From Vitellaria paradoxa (Eukaryota; Streptophyta; Magnoliopsida; Ericales; Sapotaceae): DNA of 64,000 bases. Location of the stretch: the NCBI GenBank assembly GCA_019916065.1, contig CM034238.1, forward strand, positions 1,917,699 through 1,981,698, given 5' to 3'. The first letter of the stretch is position 1. Each line of letters opens with the position of its first letter. Shown piece after piece: positions 35,385-47,381 of this stretch. The notes below the pieces were generated by a model, which saw only the letters and a list, made by a program, of their open reading frames with translations, was not told the origin of the DNA and made no database searches. The translations under genes and the position numbers were made by a program.

Positions 35385-36261
35385 GTAAATGTCGATCACA
35401 TAGGGCCGAGGCATGGGGTTATAAATGTAAATTTTGACCCGTCCTTGTTTACTGATGCTTAGGGCTGTAATTTCTTCAGAGGCTGGGACTCTATAACAAG
35501 CAGGGTAGGCTGGTCCGTTGGTAAAAAATTTGTTTTAGATGTGTTGGGATCCAAACACCTTTTATGCTAGGTTTTGTTGGCCAGGAAAGCGCGATTTTAT
35601 TAAGATGTCTGTTAAGCCCTTTGAATGACTCTTGACTCTTTCTGAAATTGTCCTAGGATGGATACTTGTCTCTGTACAGGGAAAAACTCAGTTTCAAGAT
35701 TAGAGATGTAAATACATGCTTTCTGAAAATTATGCTTTGTGGAAGGATTGTTGTTTATCAGTCAGTGTGTGGTGTTTGCATAATTTTCATGCTGCCTAAT
35801 GTTGATGTGCAGCTGCTGTAATTGCAGTGAGTAACATTTTAACTGAAGCAGCTAGCAGGTTAAGCCAATTTTCCCACTAATTTCATGTCCAAGAACTAAG
35901 CCCCCTTCTTTATGCGGACCCAGATTATGTCGCTTGAAAGAGCTTCGAAGGAACCGTCATAGCTTGATTTTGCAGAGGGTATTTTAGAATTGGGAGGACT
36001 ATGTCCTCGGGTATGCATGATACGCTAACAATATGAAGGGATAATTATGTTTTGTAAATAAATCTTTACAAATTTTGAAATAAACACTTAAAAGCTTTGA
36101 TTGGTGCAAGCGGTTATGGTAAAAATTAAAATAAAATTTATTTATATTTATATTTATATTTATATTTTTAACAAGTATATTAAAAATTAATTATTTATAA
36201 AACAGAGTCTCGCGCCATTAATTGCTCACTTACGTGACGGTGAGTTATACCTAATTATCAA

Positions 36262-36298
36262 CTAGTAGATCCACCACAAACTAGTAGATCCACCACAA
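36262..36298. repeat. Direct repeat of about 17 bp, two copies
   Basis: ACTAGTAGATCCACCACAA occurs twice in tandem with almost no spacer, in non-coding DNA. Confidence 0.75.
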
Positions 36299-36935
36299 AA
36301 TAAGATGGCGTTGGACAATTCAAAGCACATCTGACATCATCTGTCTGTGTGTAGAACTCTCCCAATTAGGTGAGGCCAACATAGGCGGGTGGTGGATGGT
36401 GTAGGACTTGAGAGAGAAAAAAGTAGACTATCTATTTGTAAAAATTAATTATTTTATTTTTATTTATTTTTGTTTATTTCTATTTGTTTTATTACACCAA
36501 AAAGTTGTTAAAAGTTATTTAATTATATTAAAAATATTTTGTATTTTATTTTATCTTCTAATTTAATCAGATAAAAAAATTAAGTATTTTTATTTATAAA
36601 CTTTTGTTGTCCTCACGCACAACGCCCCGACAAACTTTTCCGGATACTTTTTATAGAAAAGGTTTCTGTGATATTTATAAAAGGAATTGTTGTATCTCTC
36701 CCCCTTATATAGGGCGTGTGCGCGTAGAATCTGAAGAATCAAGTATTTCCCAGTAAGAATAGAGGGCAGCCATGGAATTATAAGTAAAAGCTCACCACAA
36801 TTATGCACTACTTTAAATTTTGAAATCATATATACATTTTTCAACTAAAGCAAATGGTAGTATTGGAGAAGTCATTTTTAAGTTCCAAAATTTTTAACTA
36901 CCCTTAAAACATATACACAATCTCATGGGGGGAAA

Positions 36936-36936
<1 letters not shown>

Positions 36937-36994
<58 letters not shown>
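36937..36994. repeat. (GA)n microsatellite
   Basis: Near-perfect GA dinucleotide run of about 57 bases, downstream of the OXS3-like gene. ORFs predicted across it are artefacts. Confidence 0.95.
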
Positions 36995-36998
<4 letters not shown>

Positions 36999-37073
36999 AG
37001 AAGAAGAGGAAGAAAAGAAAAGGAGAAAAAAAAGAAAATTAAATGCATGGAGAAGAGAAAAATGTATTGATCA

Positions 37074-37541
37074 TCAGACCCCAACAATAGCTGAAGCGCA
37101 GTGGGTGCCACTCGACACCCTGTGACAGGGAACTGGGTGGTGAACCTGCATCTGCTGCTGCTTCTTACTCTTTTTCCTGGGCCGTTCTTGTTTCTTCAAG
37201 TCTTCTAAGCAATGAACGTCGTCCATGCACGCAAATGACCTCGACTTTCCTGAGTAATATCTCGACAGTCCCCTCCTGCTGAAACACCACACCCGCATAT
37301 ATATATATATACACACGCACATAAATACACTTGTATCATCATGTTAATTACTTAGATTGAATTATGATTCCAAAGAGAAAGAGGGAGACTTTAAATGAAT
37401 CATGATTTGATCTTCAAAGCCCATATAACTAAATATATACAAATAAATATATAGAGAGAGAGGGATATGTTACTTCTGAGGTAGATTGATCTTCAGGGCA
37501 TCCATGTCAAAAATTCTCCTGCTATCAGTTTCTTTCTCCAT
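37074..37541 (-). CDS. Small OXIDATIVE STRESS 3-like (OXS3/O3L) protein
   Basis: Two exons on the minus strand: 37541-37474 and 37278-37074 (273 bases, 90 aa). The junction makes an Asn codon: DALKINLPQ then NRRGLSRYYSGKSRSFACM, DDVHCLEDLKK and a basic KKSKKQQQ tail, ending HCASAIVGV. The GLSRYYSGKSRSFACxxDV block is the conserved core of plant OXS3-family proteins, small and probably nuclear, linked in Arabidopsis to stress tolerance and chromatin/transcription. The start is the first ATG after a CT-rich 5' UTR. A TATA-like run lies at about 37,634-37,656. The biochemical role is not known. Confidence 0.83.
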
Positions 37542-37554
37542 TTTGGTTTTTTGA

Positions 37555-37556
<2 letters not shown>

Positions 37557-37589
<33 letters not shown>
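37557..37589. repeat. (GA)n microsatellite in the OXS3-like 5' UTR
   Basis: A GA run of about 33 bases, reading CT on the gene strand, starting 16 bases upstream of the ATG at 37541. CT-rich 5' UTRs are common in plants and may affect expression. Confidence 0.9.
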
Positions 37590-37591
<2 letters not shown>

Positions 37592-37633
37592 GAGGGAAAA
37601 GATCAATGTTAACTGTGAAATCCAGAAAGCATA

Positions 37634-37656
37634 TAATATATATACATATATATAAC
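37634..37656 (-). promoter_or_regulatory. Candidate TATA region of the OXS3-like gene
   Basis: Minus-strand TATATATATGTATATATA lies about 95-115 bases upstream of the ATG, with the CT-rich leader in between. It is a weak call because similar AT runs are frequent here. Confidence 0.35.
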
Positions 37657-40600
37657 GGGTGGAGAAAGTAACGGGTGGATTGAATAGTAAGGGGGGATAA
37701 GAAAGGCTGGCTCATGGATAATGGATAGGAGTGAAGTAATTACAGGCAACGTTTGGGGTTCGAGGAAAAGTGTGGGGTCAGACGTTTTGAAGCCTCCCAA
37801 AAACTGCATGTTGTATTGGCATCCATAGTATTTGGTTTTGATTTTTGGAGGGGGGTTGATGGGATTGGGATGAATGGAGGCACATATCCACATCCTTATC
37901 TAAACTCGCTCTTCTTCATTCAATATTTACTCTTTTTTCTTTTTCTTTTCTTTTTCTTTTTTTTTTTTCGGAGGCAAATATATTTTTCCTCTTCCTACCC
38001 TCAATATGGCCTAGTTTTTGTTCTTTCATTGTTGGCAGACATGAAAACGTGACGAGAATATCGAACCGCCCATGTGCTGGTGACATGTGGAAATGCTTTG
38101 GACCCATGCGTGTCCCCACAAAAATTAAATAAATAAACAAAAAATAATTAACTAAAATTTTAGTCCTATTTAGGATAAGTTTGAAAAAAGAAAGAGTTAA
38201 TTTTTTTTTAGTTAGCTACACTTTAATATCTAAAAAGTTATTTTTTTTTTTTTTTTTTTTGTGTTTGGGAAGAAAAAAAAGTTACTTTTTTTAGTGTTTT
38301 TGTTAAATTAACATTTCTACCCTTCAAGGTTTAAAAGAAAATTTAAATATGTGAGGGTAAAAATATAAAAAGATAATTGTCAATTTACTCTTGTCCTTAA
38401 AACGAAAATCACTCACACCCTTTGAATTTTGAAAATCTACATTTACAAAGAACATAAAATTTTTAAGTGAAAAGACAAAAAATACATATTAAAAATCAAA
38501 TAGAATTAGGGGATGTAAATGTGATTAAGATAAACTACGTAGAGTATAGATATAAATCTTAAAATTGCTTAGAGACAAAACTGTTATATTTGAATAATTT
38601 TTAACGTTTTCTCTTAATTCCAAAGTACAAACGATCTAAAGGTAGATTTTTAAAATTTAAGAGAGCGTAAGTGATTTTCACTTTAAATATAAGAGTAAAA
38701 AAGTAATTATTTCAAATAAAGACAAATTATTTTATTTTTATTTTTTTTGGCACAAACTTTAAATTAATACAAAATATTTTTATTTTGATGGGATGTAAAG
38801 ATTCTTTTCCATATAAGTCTGTCATATGCAACCAGCAATTTAGTTAATGTAAATAATATTTTTTTTATTCACTTTTAAAATACCATAAAATTGAAGAGTT
38901 TTTTTCCGATATAGCGAGGGTGAAAAGAAAAAGATACCAAAATAAAATTAAATATTTGCTGATAGAATTGACGTTTTCATGCATGCTGGGCATTGACATT
39001 TTCATGTTAGAATAATCTTTGTCAAAGTAGATAAGGTGATAAGATTTTACGAAACTGTAAATAAAATTTCCAATAGAAAAGATTACATAACATTAGTAGA
39101 TAAGATTCTACAAAACATTTTAAGTAAAAAAGATTAGGAGAATGCATGACTATTACGAAAACTCTGAAACTCTATATAAATCAAGATACGTCGGAGCAAA
39201 TTTGATTGAGCTTGTCATAACAAATTTATGAATCAATAAGTTTTTAAATTTATAAATAGTTGATAAGTATTTAAATTAATAAAAATTAAAGTTAAAAGCT
39301 TGTGGGTAAGCAAGGTACACTAGGAATGTCATTAATAGCTAGTTACAAGATGTTTGAAAATGGCTTGTGGGGGCAATGGGGGTTCTTGTTTGAACTTGAT
39401 TGTTATCTAATTAAAAGGGTTCTTGATTTGGGGTTCAAGCAGTTTTTATATTTTAATTTTTAAATTTTATAAAATATCTCATAAAATACTATTTTTAAAT
39501 ATCATTTATTTTTTATTTAGAAAAAGGAGCTATAAATAAAAGAAAATTTTAAAATCCACCTCATCCATATGATAAGGATAAAATTACAAACTTACAAACT
39601 ATATCTTTAATTATTTATTAATTTAAATACTTATCGAACTTGCAATAACAAACTGATCAAATTTAATTTAAATTTATTCTTATCTTTCTTAAAGAATCTA
39701 TAACTAAAATATAATCTTAAAATTAATTTATAATTGAGATAAAAGTATAAAATTATAATTAAGATAGAATCAAGAGAGTTATAGAGTTTCTAGTAGTCAC
39801 GTCTTTTCCTGAACTTTGTAGAATTAATTTTACCTATAAATAATTCTATTTATCTACGAAAAATTCTAGATTGGTCTTGAACTTGAATAATCTTATCTAC
39901 AGATAATTTTACCTATGACGAGCTTGTAAAATTTTATCTACTATCTATCTACGGAAAATTCTAGATTGGTAGAATCTTATTTACTAAAAATGAGAGTGGA
40001 ATCTCTTTGTAAAGCCTAATCCACTTATTAGTTTTTAATTGAAAAAAATTAATCATATAATATTAACAATTGCGAACTTAGTTGTATATTTAAAAATAAA
40101 ATAAAATATTAATAAAGAAAACCATAATATATTGCTTGAAAAATAAAAGTACTTGCGAGAATTAAATTATTTTATTCTAATTTTATTAATTCAATCTTAT
40201 AAATACTTAATTAATAGTTAACTCATTAGTTTTTAATTTAAATTAATGAATTTTTATTTAAAAATATTTTATTTATATAAACTTTTATTTAATTTGATAG
40301 GGAACCTAATTCTTAATTAATAAATTAAACAAAAACTAATTAATTCATGAGTAAATAATTCAAAATTTCATTTATGCAAATTAATATTTCACAAGTAAAT
40401 ACTTCAAATTTCATTTATGCAAATTAAATTTTTTAATTTTTATATAAGATAATAAATTTTAATTTATATTATTTGATTTAAATTTTGCATTTAATTAATG
40501 AATTTTCTTAATTAAGGTTGTTTGAAGGGAATTTAAATCATTTTACAATTGTATTGCATTTGAGCCATCTCCTAAGATATGGCATCTCACTTCACCCTAC

Positions 40601-41800
40601 AATTTGGCATCCCATTCCAATAGAATTTGGTACTTGTGCGGGGATGAAAATGATTCTCGAATGTTACCATCATATCCACACAATTCACCTTTAATTACTT
40701 GTAAATAGAGGAACAATGAAGAAAAGTTGTCGAGAAATATTTCTGATTAGAAAATTTCCGAAACTTAAGTTAATTTAGTGTTTTGAGAAAATTATATAGA
40801 GAATTCAATAGATAATAGTGGGTATACATTACTTAGTAAACCTCTTAAACTATTTATAGGTGAGTAAAAGAATCAATTAATGGGGAACACATTCAATTGA
40901 AATGTCCAACTCTCACTTCATGTCTTCATTGACAAAATAATGAATTAACTGGATTATAATAATGAACCACTTAAATTATAAATTTATCATATTGTTGGAA
41001 TCAAATCAAAACTTAACTCATTCAACCTGAAATTAAGTTAATGAGGTCGGGAACGAATTATGTTTGGAGTCGAGCATAAATACTTTTGGTGCATTTGCGC
41101 TTAGGAAGAATGCCATGTATACTTGAAAAAGATGCCACGTGTTCAATATATTTTTTGTACAGACAATATCCTACCAAACAAACATGGCATAAGGTTTTAA
41201 GGAATAATATTTTACAATAAATATTTCCCAAAAAAAAATATTAAAATGACACGGAATATTCTAAATTTATCACTTTATATGAAAACACTTATAAAATCCA
41301 ATCTAATTACAAAATTACCATTGAGACATCTTTCTTACAATTTGTTATGGTAGAACTCAAAGGTCTATTGTTTTTAAGTGACGGGTTTATAAGTACCTTA
41401 CGTTATTTTGATTAAATTATTATTATTTTCTATTTTGATTTTTTCTTTTTTTTTTTTTTTTTGGGTTTTGATGTCGTGTTACTATATTACTATAGGTTTT
41501 CATTTTGATGCGGATTTTTATTAGAACATTAAGCTAGGTAATGAAGAGAATAAGATTCGAGTTCCATGTTCAGTGGCATGCAATTGTCTATCAAGTCTTA
41601 TCCCTGCCTGGTTCATCATTGAATGAAAGCACTTGAAAGTAACAAAAGGAAAATAATTTTGCAGTTTTACTGGAAACAGGCTTGTACAATTCATTGTCAC
41701 CGTTACGTGATCTCTGGAGTACCCAGAGGAGAAAAACAAGTAAACCAGGGGGTTATGGAAAAAAAAAAAAAAAACACCCCTAGGAAACACAGCTTTATAA
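37657..41800. other. AT-rich intergenic region between OXS3-like and receptor kinase genes
   Basis: No gene found. It contains an E-type repeat at about 38,163-38,390, a possible inverted-repeat element at 39,020-39,980, and a direct repeat of CAAATTTCATTTATGCAAATT type near 40,362-40,430. About 41,520-42,033 may include the 3' UTR of the receptor kinase gene. Confidence 0.55.
39020..39980. repeat. Possible degenerate inverted-repeat element
   Basis: The left side (39,035-39,185) and the reverse complement of the right side (39,750-39,975) share GATAAGATTCTAC and similar text around AATGCATGACTATTACGAAA versus AGACGTGACTACTAGAAA, followed by ACTCT words. Divergence is high and the ends are not fixed. 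Confidence 0.3.
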
Positions 41801-42033
41801 AAGAATTAGACACATACATAGATAGAACTATAAGAGGTTACAAGTAACAAGCATTATATCCATCCTTACACATATTACACAGTAAAACACAATCCGACAA
41901 CAACAACACTAAAGAAACCATTGAACGTCTGCAGAAATTCGTCTCACAAGAAGCTTTGAGTAGTATGTATATGTTGTATTGATATATATATAAATTTTGT
42001 ATCAGTTGTCTGCAGAGTTGAGATTCTAGAATT

Positions 42034-44706
42034 TCATCTACCATTGAGGGCTGCAAATTGGGCGAACATTGCTGTTCCAGAGTGCTCCTCAATGACCTGA
42101 ACTTCTGCCGGATTCCTACCCTCTGCAGGCGAAGAAATGGGGTGGTTATCGGGGGTGGAAAGGGAGGAGGCGGCCATGACAGGAGAGGCGGGGGCGACCG
42201 TGGCAGGAGAGGCAGGAGCGGTGAATGCTTTGTTCTCTTCCTCAGCCTTGCCTTGTGCCGAAGCTTCTTGTAGCTGCAAAGCGTACTCCAAATTCCAGAG
42301 CACATCACCCATAGTAGGCCTGTCAACTCCATAATCAGCCAAGCACTTCTCAGCAGCCTCAGCAAATTTCTTCATCGATTCAGGGTTGATTGTCCCAGCG
42401 AGGTGGGGGTCGATGATCTTCTCTAACAACCCTTTTCGTTTCCATTGCATTGCCCACTCTGCTAAATTCACTTGCTCCCTGGGCAGAGCTGGATTAATGG
42501 CTGGTCTTGCACACAAAACTTCAAGCAGTACTACTCCAAATGAGTACACATCTGACTTGTCTGTGAGCTGCTGTTTTCTGAAGTACTCAGGGTCGAGGTA
42601 CCCAAAACTTCCCTTCACAGCCGTACTCACATGAGTCTGCCCATCTGTGGTGGGTGCTGCGTCTTTGGACAGCCCAAAATCGGCCATTTTTGCGACAAAG
42701 TTGTCATCGAGCAAGATGTTGGTGGTCTTCACATCGCGGTGGATGATTCCCTGTGCTGACCCGGTGTGAAGGTAATGAAGCCCCCGAGCAGCCCCAATGC
42801 AGACTTCCAATCTCTGTTTCCAGGACATTGGAGGGAGGTTCTTCCCATAGAGATGGTCCCTGAGAGGTCCATTCGACATGAACTCGTAGACCAAGATCAT
42901 TTCTGAGTTCTCGTCACAATACCCAATTAAGGACACCAAATGGCGATGCCTGAGCTTCGACAACATCTGAATCTCTGTCTGGAACTCGTTGATCCCCTGT
43001 TCGGATTGTGGGTTTCCTCGCTTGACAGCAACTTTCGTTCCGTCATCAATCTCTCCGATGTAAACATTCCCGAACCCACCAACGCCGATCACTGAATTTG
43101 GGTCCCAATTCTTCGTGGCGTCACTCAACTCTGCGAAAGAGAAATACCGGCCGAGCCCGTTTGTTGAGGAGAAGAATTGGCTCTTCCGAGAGCCATACCC
43201 ATTCGAGTGCTTGCTTGCCATAAAGCTTGTGTCTCCGGCGTGAAGAGGAAGCAACCACGAAGAGAAGCTATTCCTCTTCTGCCAATCGTGAGGTCTCTTC
43301 TGCCATTTGAACGCCATCGCACCCAAACCCACGAAGGCTCCGAACATCATGGCGAACCCAACTGCCGCCACCGTGCGTTTGTTGACGCCGCCAGCCATTT
43401 TTCCGTCGACACCGAACTCGCCGTCCAGGCTATTGACAGAATTGTTCATCTTCAGAACCTCTATAGCGTTTAAAATGGCGTTCTTTGCTCCTGAGCCCTG
43501 GTTGAACGGACCAATCTGAACGCTGAGCGGAGAAGAAATCATGGAAGCATTGACGACGAAATCTTTGAAGTAAGCCGTTGCTAAACCGCCGGTAAGGGTC
43601 GACAAATCCAGCCCGGAAATGGCCGTTTTTCCATTGATGTAGACATTGAAGTAGAGGTCGTTGAGCGATTTGCTCACGATATCGCAGAAATGCAGACGAA
43701 CCAAATACTCATACGACGAATCGATGTCCAGATTCCAGGTTACGTTGAAGTTTGGGTCTTGGACATTGGCATTGGCCATCTCTATCGCGGAGGCGTACAC
43801 CGATTGCGGCGCAATCAGCGGCGACCCACCTTCTGGGTACTTGACGACAGTCGTAGAAACCGACACTTTATGACCCATTTCTTTGTTTTTTAGGTATTGC
43901 TCGCCCGGAGTCCACGTCCGGCTGAGAGTGTCGTTTTGGGAGGTGATTTGAGGACCCCCAACGTTGATCCTATGCACGGTTTGGTAAGATTGTTTCGACA
44001 GACCGTCGAATTGTGCTACCGGGAAGAGAGTCGAACCGGTGTCGGAGATAAGGATGTCCGGCGCTGAGACAAACTCGATGGCATTGACGAAAGCGTGAGC
44101 ATCGCTGTTCACAGGCTTGAATATGACAGATAATCGAGCGGTGGTGACATTGAGGAGGAACTCCTTGAAGAGCCAGCCCTCTTTGCTATCGACGCTGAAC
44201 TCATGGAGAAGAACCAGGGTGTCGGTGGTGACAGAGAATTTCGCTTTCTCAAGATTGATCTCGTTGTTTTCCAACGGAAAGAAATGAAGACGAATCCAGT
44301 GCCAACCCGGACGAGTCACGTGAAATGCATATGTCGCTTGCTGGAGAAAGACCTTGGCGGCGAGATAAATCGGTGAGGGCACATCGGCTGAAGGAACAGA
44401 GACCAAAATGTCGCGGCCATCCGACGAGTAAAACTTGCCGGAGCTTTTTTCGGAGGAAAAGACTCGACCATCGGAGTGGGTGGTTTGGGCGTTGGAACCG
44501 CAGGCGATTAAGAAATTGTCTTGTGGGGTGAAGGAGACGGTGGAGGAGGCCGCCGAGGCGGCGGAGACTGGGGCGGTGGGGACGGCGGTGAAGATGCAGA
44601 AAAGAGCCAGGAGGATAGTCATTGGAGATGACAATAATAATGAGGACGAAGTTAGACAAGAAAGAATAGATGTATTGGTTTTGGGTCCTCTATGTTTCTT
44701 TTCCAT
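42034..44706 (-). CDS. BUPS1/2-like: CrRLK1L malectin-like receptor kinase, BUPS1/2-like
   Basis: Intronless, 890 aa. Signal region about 17-50, malectin-like ectodomain about 55-420 (FTPQDNFLIACGS, RPGWHWIRLHFFP, MGGP-type INVGGP, NATWN-like NVTWNLDID, several NxS/T sites), and a membrane segment about 445-466. The kinase begins at about 535: P-loop GVGGFGNVY from 541, Lys562, HRDVK at 656-660, DFG at 676-678 and GSFGYLDPEY at 699-708. All catalytic residues are present (RD kinase). The tail ends HSGTAMFAQFAALNGR, as in Arabidopsis BUPS1/BUPS2. Family members sit in the plasma membrane and bind RALF peptides with LLG co-receptors; BUPS proteins keep pollen tubes intact. The lack of introns is normal for the family. 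The exact paralogue is inferred from the juxtamembrane and tail text. Confidence 0.93.
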   Translation of the reverse strand: MEKKHRGPKTNTSILSCLTSSSLLLSSPMTILLALFCIFTAVPTAPVSAASAASSTVSFTPQDNFLIACGSNAQTTHSDGRVFSSEKSSGKFYSSDGRDILVSVPSADVPSPIYLAAKVFLQQATYAFHVTRPGWHWIRLHFFPLENNEINLEKAKFSVTTDTLVLLHEFSVDSKEGWLFKEFLLNVTTARLSVIFKPVNSDAHAFVNAIEFVSAPDILISDTGSTLFPVAQFDGLSKQSYQTVHRINVGGPQITSQNDTLSRTWTPGEQYLKNKEMGHKVSVSTTVVKYPEGGSPLIAPQSVYASAIEMANANVQDPNFNVTWNLDIDSSYEYLVRLHFCDIVSKSLNDLYFNVYINGKTAISGLDLSTLTGGLATAYFKDFVVNASMISSPLSVQIGPFNQGSGAKNAILNAIEVLKMNNSVNSLDGEFGVDGKMAGGVNKRTVAAVGFAMMFGAFVGLGAMAFKWQKRPHDWQKRNSFSSWLLPLHAGDTSFMASKHSNGYGSRKSQFFSSTNGLGRYFSFAELSDATKNWDPNSVIGVGGFGNVYIGEIDDGTKVAVKRGNPQSEQGINEFQTEIQMLSKLRHRHLVSLIGYCDENSEMILVYEFMSNGPLRDHLYGKNLPPMSWKQRLEVCIGAARGLHYLHTGSAQGIIHRDVKTTNILLDDNFVAKMADFGLSKDAAPTTDGQTHVSTAVKGSFGYLDPEYFRKQQLTDKSDVYSFGVVLLEVLCARPAINPALPREQVNLAEWAMQWKRKGLLEKIIDPHLAGTINPESMKKFAEAAEKCLADYGVDRPTMGDVLWNLEYALQLQEASAQGKAEEENKAFTAPASPATVAPASPVMAASSLSTPDNHPISSPAEGRNPAEVQVIEEHSGTAMFAQFAALNGR

Positions 44707-46774
44707 CTCCTAGCTGCCCTCCTATGTGAGGGAATGAATGAATTCAGAAGAATCAGACTACTAAAGAACGAAGGAGAGATAAAAATGGAGTTCGGAGGCT
44801 ATATTTGTGGTTGGTGTTCAGTTGCACCCATCCAAAAAAAGGAAAAAAAAATAATTTTAGTCAATATTAATTGTATCCACCTTGAAAAAAAAAAAATATC
44901 AATTATTCTCACCCAATAAAAAAAATAAATTTTAACTTAATATACATTAATGTAATTGTGTTTGGTCCACTTAATACTATTAAAAAATATCTTAACTTCA
45001 CTTTAACTTGTTTTCTCTCCCTCCCTCTTCTTTTTAAACAACATTCAAGCCTTTTTGTCCCGCATAGAAACCCACAACTATATATATATATATATATCTT
45101 ATAATTAATATCCACCTATATATGATTTTTTGAATCTACTTCTAGTTATAGGATATTCCCATTAAATCGTATGCATTTATCTATTTGATTTAATTACTAC
45201 AATTCAATTATTTTTTATTAGTTGTGGATATTATTTGAATTTTCATAGAAGTCAATTATTTTTTATTTTAAAAATTTTGATATGTGAATGGCTTGTTACC
45301 ATTCAAGCCTAAATAATGCTTAGATATTATATGTTTGGAACTTAAATTTATGTAGATAAAATAAATAAAATAAACTCTCTTTTATTAACTTAGGAAAACA
45401 TGATGGATAATTATGTGCTGATACTTCGTATTAAAATTTTATTTATTATTTATTTAATTATTTTATAAGTAATTTTGTTTTTGCTTCATTTCATTTCAAA
45501 TTCAAGATCTAAACATAATATTATTGTGATGAATAAAAAGTACATGAAACCAAACGAGCCATGCATGATGTTTGGTTATATTTACTGCGTTTAACTAGTT
45601 AATTTCTCCAAAACTATCGCGGTAACCAATAAGGTTTTTTTTTTAATGAATCAAAAATTTTATATAAAAATAAAAAAGTTGAGAAAATTAAAATTTAACA
45701 AGATGAATTCTAATTTTGCTGTACTTTCTGCTGTTTTTGGGCTATGATAGGAGGAGGAAGAATTCGATAACAGTTTTTGGGCTTTCCAATATCATCGCCA
45801 TGTTTGTGGGGGAGGTGATGATTTTATTCCAGAAAATAATTTGATGGTTTTGGTTGGGGTTCTCTATTCTTGGTTGATGTATTCGGATATGTCATATTCG
45901 AATATGAATTGATGTATTTTAATATAGAAATTTAAGTGAAACGACGTCATTTTGAAGAAAAAAATGCCTAAACGGCGTTGTTTTGGTCAACTGCAACGGC
46001 TGCAGTCGACCCCCGAGTCCGAAAATCAAGGGCAGCATTCAGGAAGAGCTCAAATTTGTCATCTGAGGTGTCAAATACGGTAAGGGTTAGTTAACAATAC
46101 AGCCAGGGTTAGTTTGGAAGGCAAATTTGCTTGAGTTCACTATTCCGCCGTGATTCAGGACTAAAGTTGCCTTTTAATTTTAAGTTTTTAAAGTTAAATA
46201 TCAAACATTCATTTAATGTCAAGTTATTCTGATCGTTCAATTTAAAAACATAATATTTAAATTTTTAAAAGGTAAATCAGTAATTCTAACAACTCACAGT
46301 AACAAATTCAAACCCTAGCCGCTTTTGTGGCCATAGGCGGCACGACAGAGAAGGCTCTGGTCTTTGTTTCAAGCGGTAAAATTTGAGACCGTTAATAGCA
46401 AGAAACAGGGTGTTCACGTAGCGGCGGAGTTTGGAGATGATCGAGAAAGAATTGGGTGATGTGTATTAACAAGCCCCTAAAGTGACAGGACGTGACGCCA
46501 TTCATCAGCAAGTAGCAAAAGATCACATGATATTTTAGACCATTCATAAATTTTCTCGAACTGTAACCTAGGCACACAGACAAACGTTACCCCTAACTCA
46601 AGCGAATGCCAGTTCTCTACCACAATTGAACCCTCATCAACTACCTAATGCCCCTTTTACCCATTGTTGAGATGAAAGACTCAAATTATATACTCGGTCG
46701 GATATTTCGCCCAAATTCTCAGTTAGTCAAATGGATACAAAATAGAAAGGCTCAAGTAACCCCTTCTAATCGCA
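44707..46774. other. Receptor kinase promoter side and AT-rich intergenic DNA
   Basis: A TATA-like ATATAG (minus strand) at about 44,799-44,806 lies some 95 bases upstream of the ATG. Beyond it are AT-rich sequence and GC-richer patches (45,940-46,120 and 46,300-46,640) in which I found no open coding frame, including none of the later IMPL2 exons. Confidence 0.5.
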
Positions 46775-47104
46775 TAAAATATCACTTAAATTGCCTTGGA
46801 AGAAAATTCCTTATATGATCGAAATCATTGATTGTTCAGTCTCCTGATCAACATGGATACATGACCTAAAATACATCAGTAAGACTAAACATCAAAAATA
46901 CAATATAGTTCCACAAATTCTTAGGGGTTCTCACAACTTACTCGACTCCTCTTTACAGAGAATGTCGAATCTTTTGCAGAAGTACTTCCGGATCACGTCG
47001 CCGGCTTTGTTGGCGATCTCGTTGCCGACCGCATCGAACCGAATAGGTTCGGATTCTTTGAGAACTGAACTGATAATTTCGATTTGATTTGAGTTTGAAG
47101 CCAT
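46775..47104 (-). pseudogene. Remnant of an IMPL2/HISN7-type inositol-monophosphatase-family gene
   Basis: Exon 1 (47104-46942) is open: MASNSNQIEIISSV, then FDAVGNEIANKAGDVIRKYF and KRFDILCKEES. This matches the start of the IMPL2 catalytic region (histidinol-phosphate phosphatase), without the usual plastid transit peptide. A good donor (A|GTAAGT) follows. About 75 bases on, after acceptor TTTTAG at 46866, the next exon is recognisable (VDQETEQSMISII, where IADQ..EE.M is expected). It needs a one-base frameshift before VDQ and then meets TAA at 46811-46813. Nothing like the later metal-binding motifs (DPIDGT and beyond) was found before the receptor kinase gene. The gene is therefore truncated and dead, unless a fresh 5' piece is reused. 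Confidence 0.7.
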
Positions 47105-47226
47105 TGTTGGAGCGGATTCGCATTGGTGAGAGATCGGGAAGAGAGTTTAGGGTTGAGCGATTGAGACTGGGAGAGAATCGTAGGTCAGACTTTGGCGGCT
47201 GAGGAGGGAGAGGAAGTTGGGATTTA

Positions 47227-47381
47227 GGCCTCGTTTGAGGCTCAAAAAAAAATCAAAAAAAATCAAAAAACTTCAAAAGTTTTCAAATTCCTCTAATCAT
47301 ATTTTGTCACCTATCATTTTTACATCACATCAATTCCATCCGTTGGTTTTTTTTGATTTTTTTTGGACTCCAAACGCACCC
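47227..47381. mobile_element. MITE family C, copy 2, TTA target duplication
   Basis: 155 bp starting GGCCTCGTTTGAGG and ending GGACTCCAAACGCACCC, flanked by TTA on both sides (47224-47226, 47382-47384). The core matches the 27,106 copy (TTCCTCTAATCATATTTTG, CATTTTTACATCACATC, AATTCCATCCGTTGG). It sits just upstream of the IMPL2 remnant. Confidence 0.72.

Larger units (their letters stand above)
35385..37073. other. DRD1 3' side and intergenic region
   Basis: About 35,385-35,860 looks like 3' UTR. After that the sequence is AT-rich with no gene. It contains a 17-bp direct repeat (36,262-36,298) and a GA microsatellite (36,937-36,994). Confidence 0.5.

Noticed and set aside
36923..37125. ORFs on both strands rich in RE or LS repeats
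   Set aside because: Translation of a GA microsatellite.
42058..44713. Several plus-strand ORFs across the receptor kinase
   Set aside because: Shadows of the intronless 890-aa gene on the other strand.
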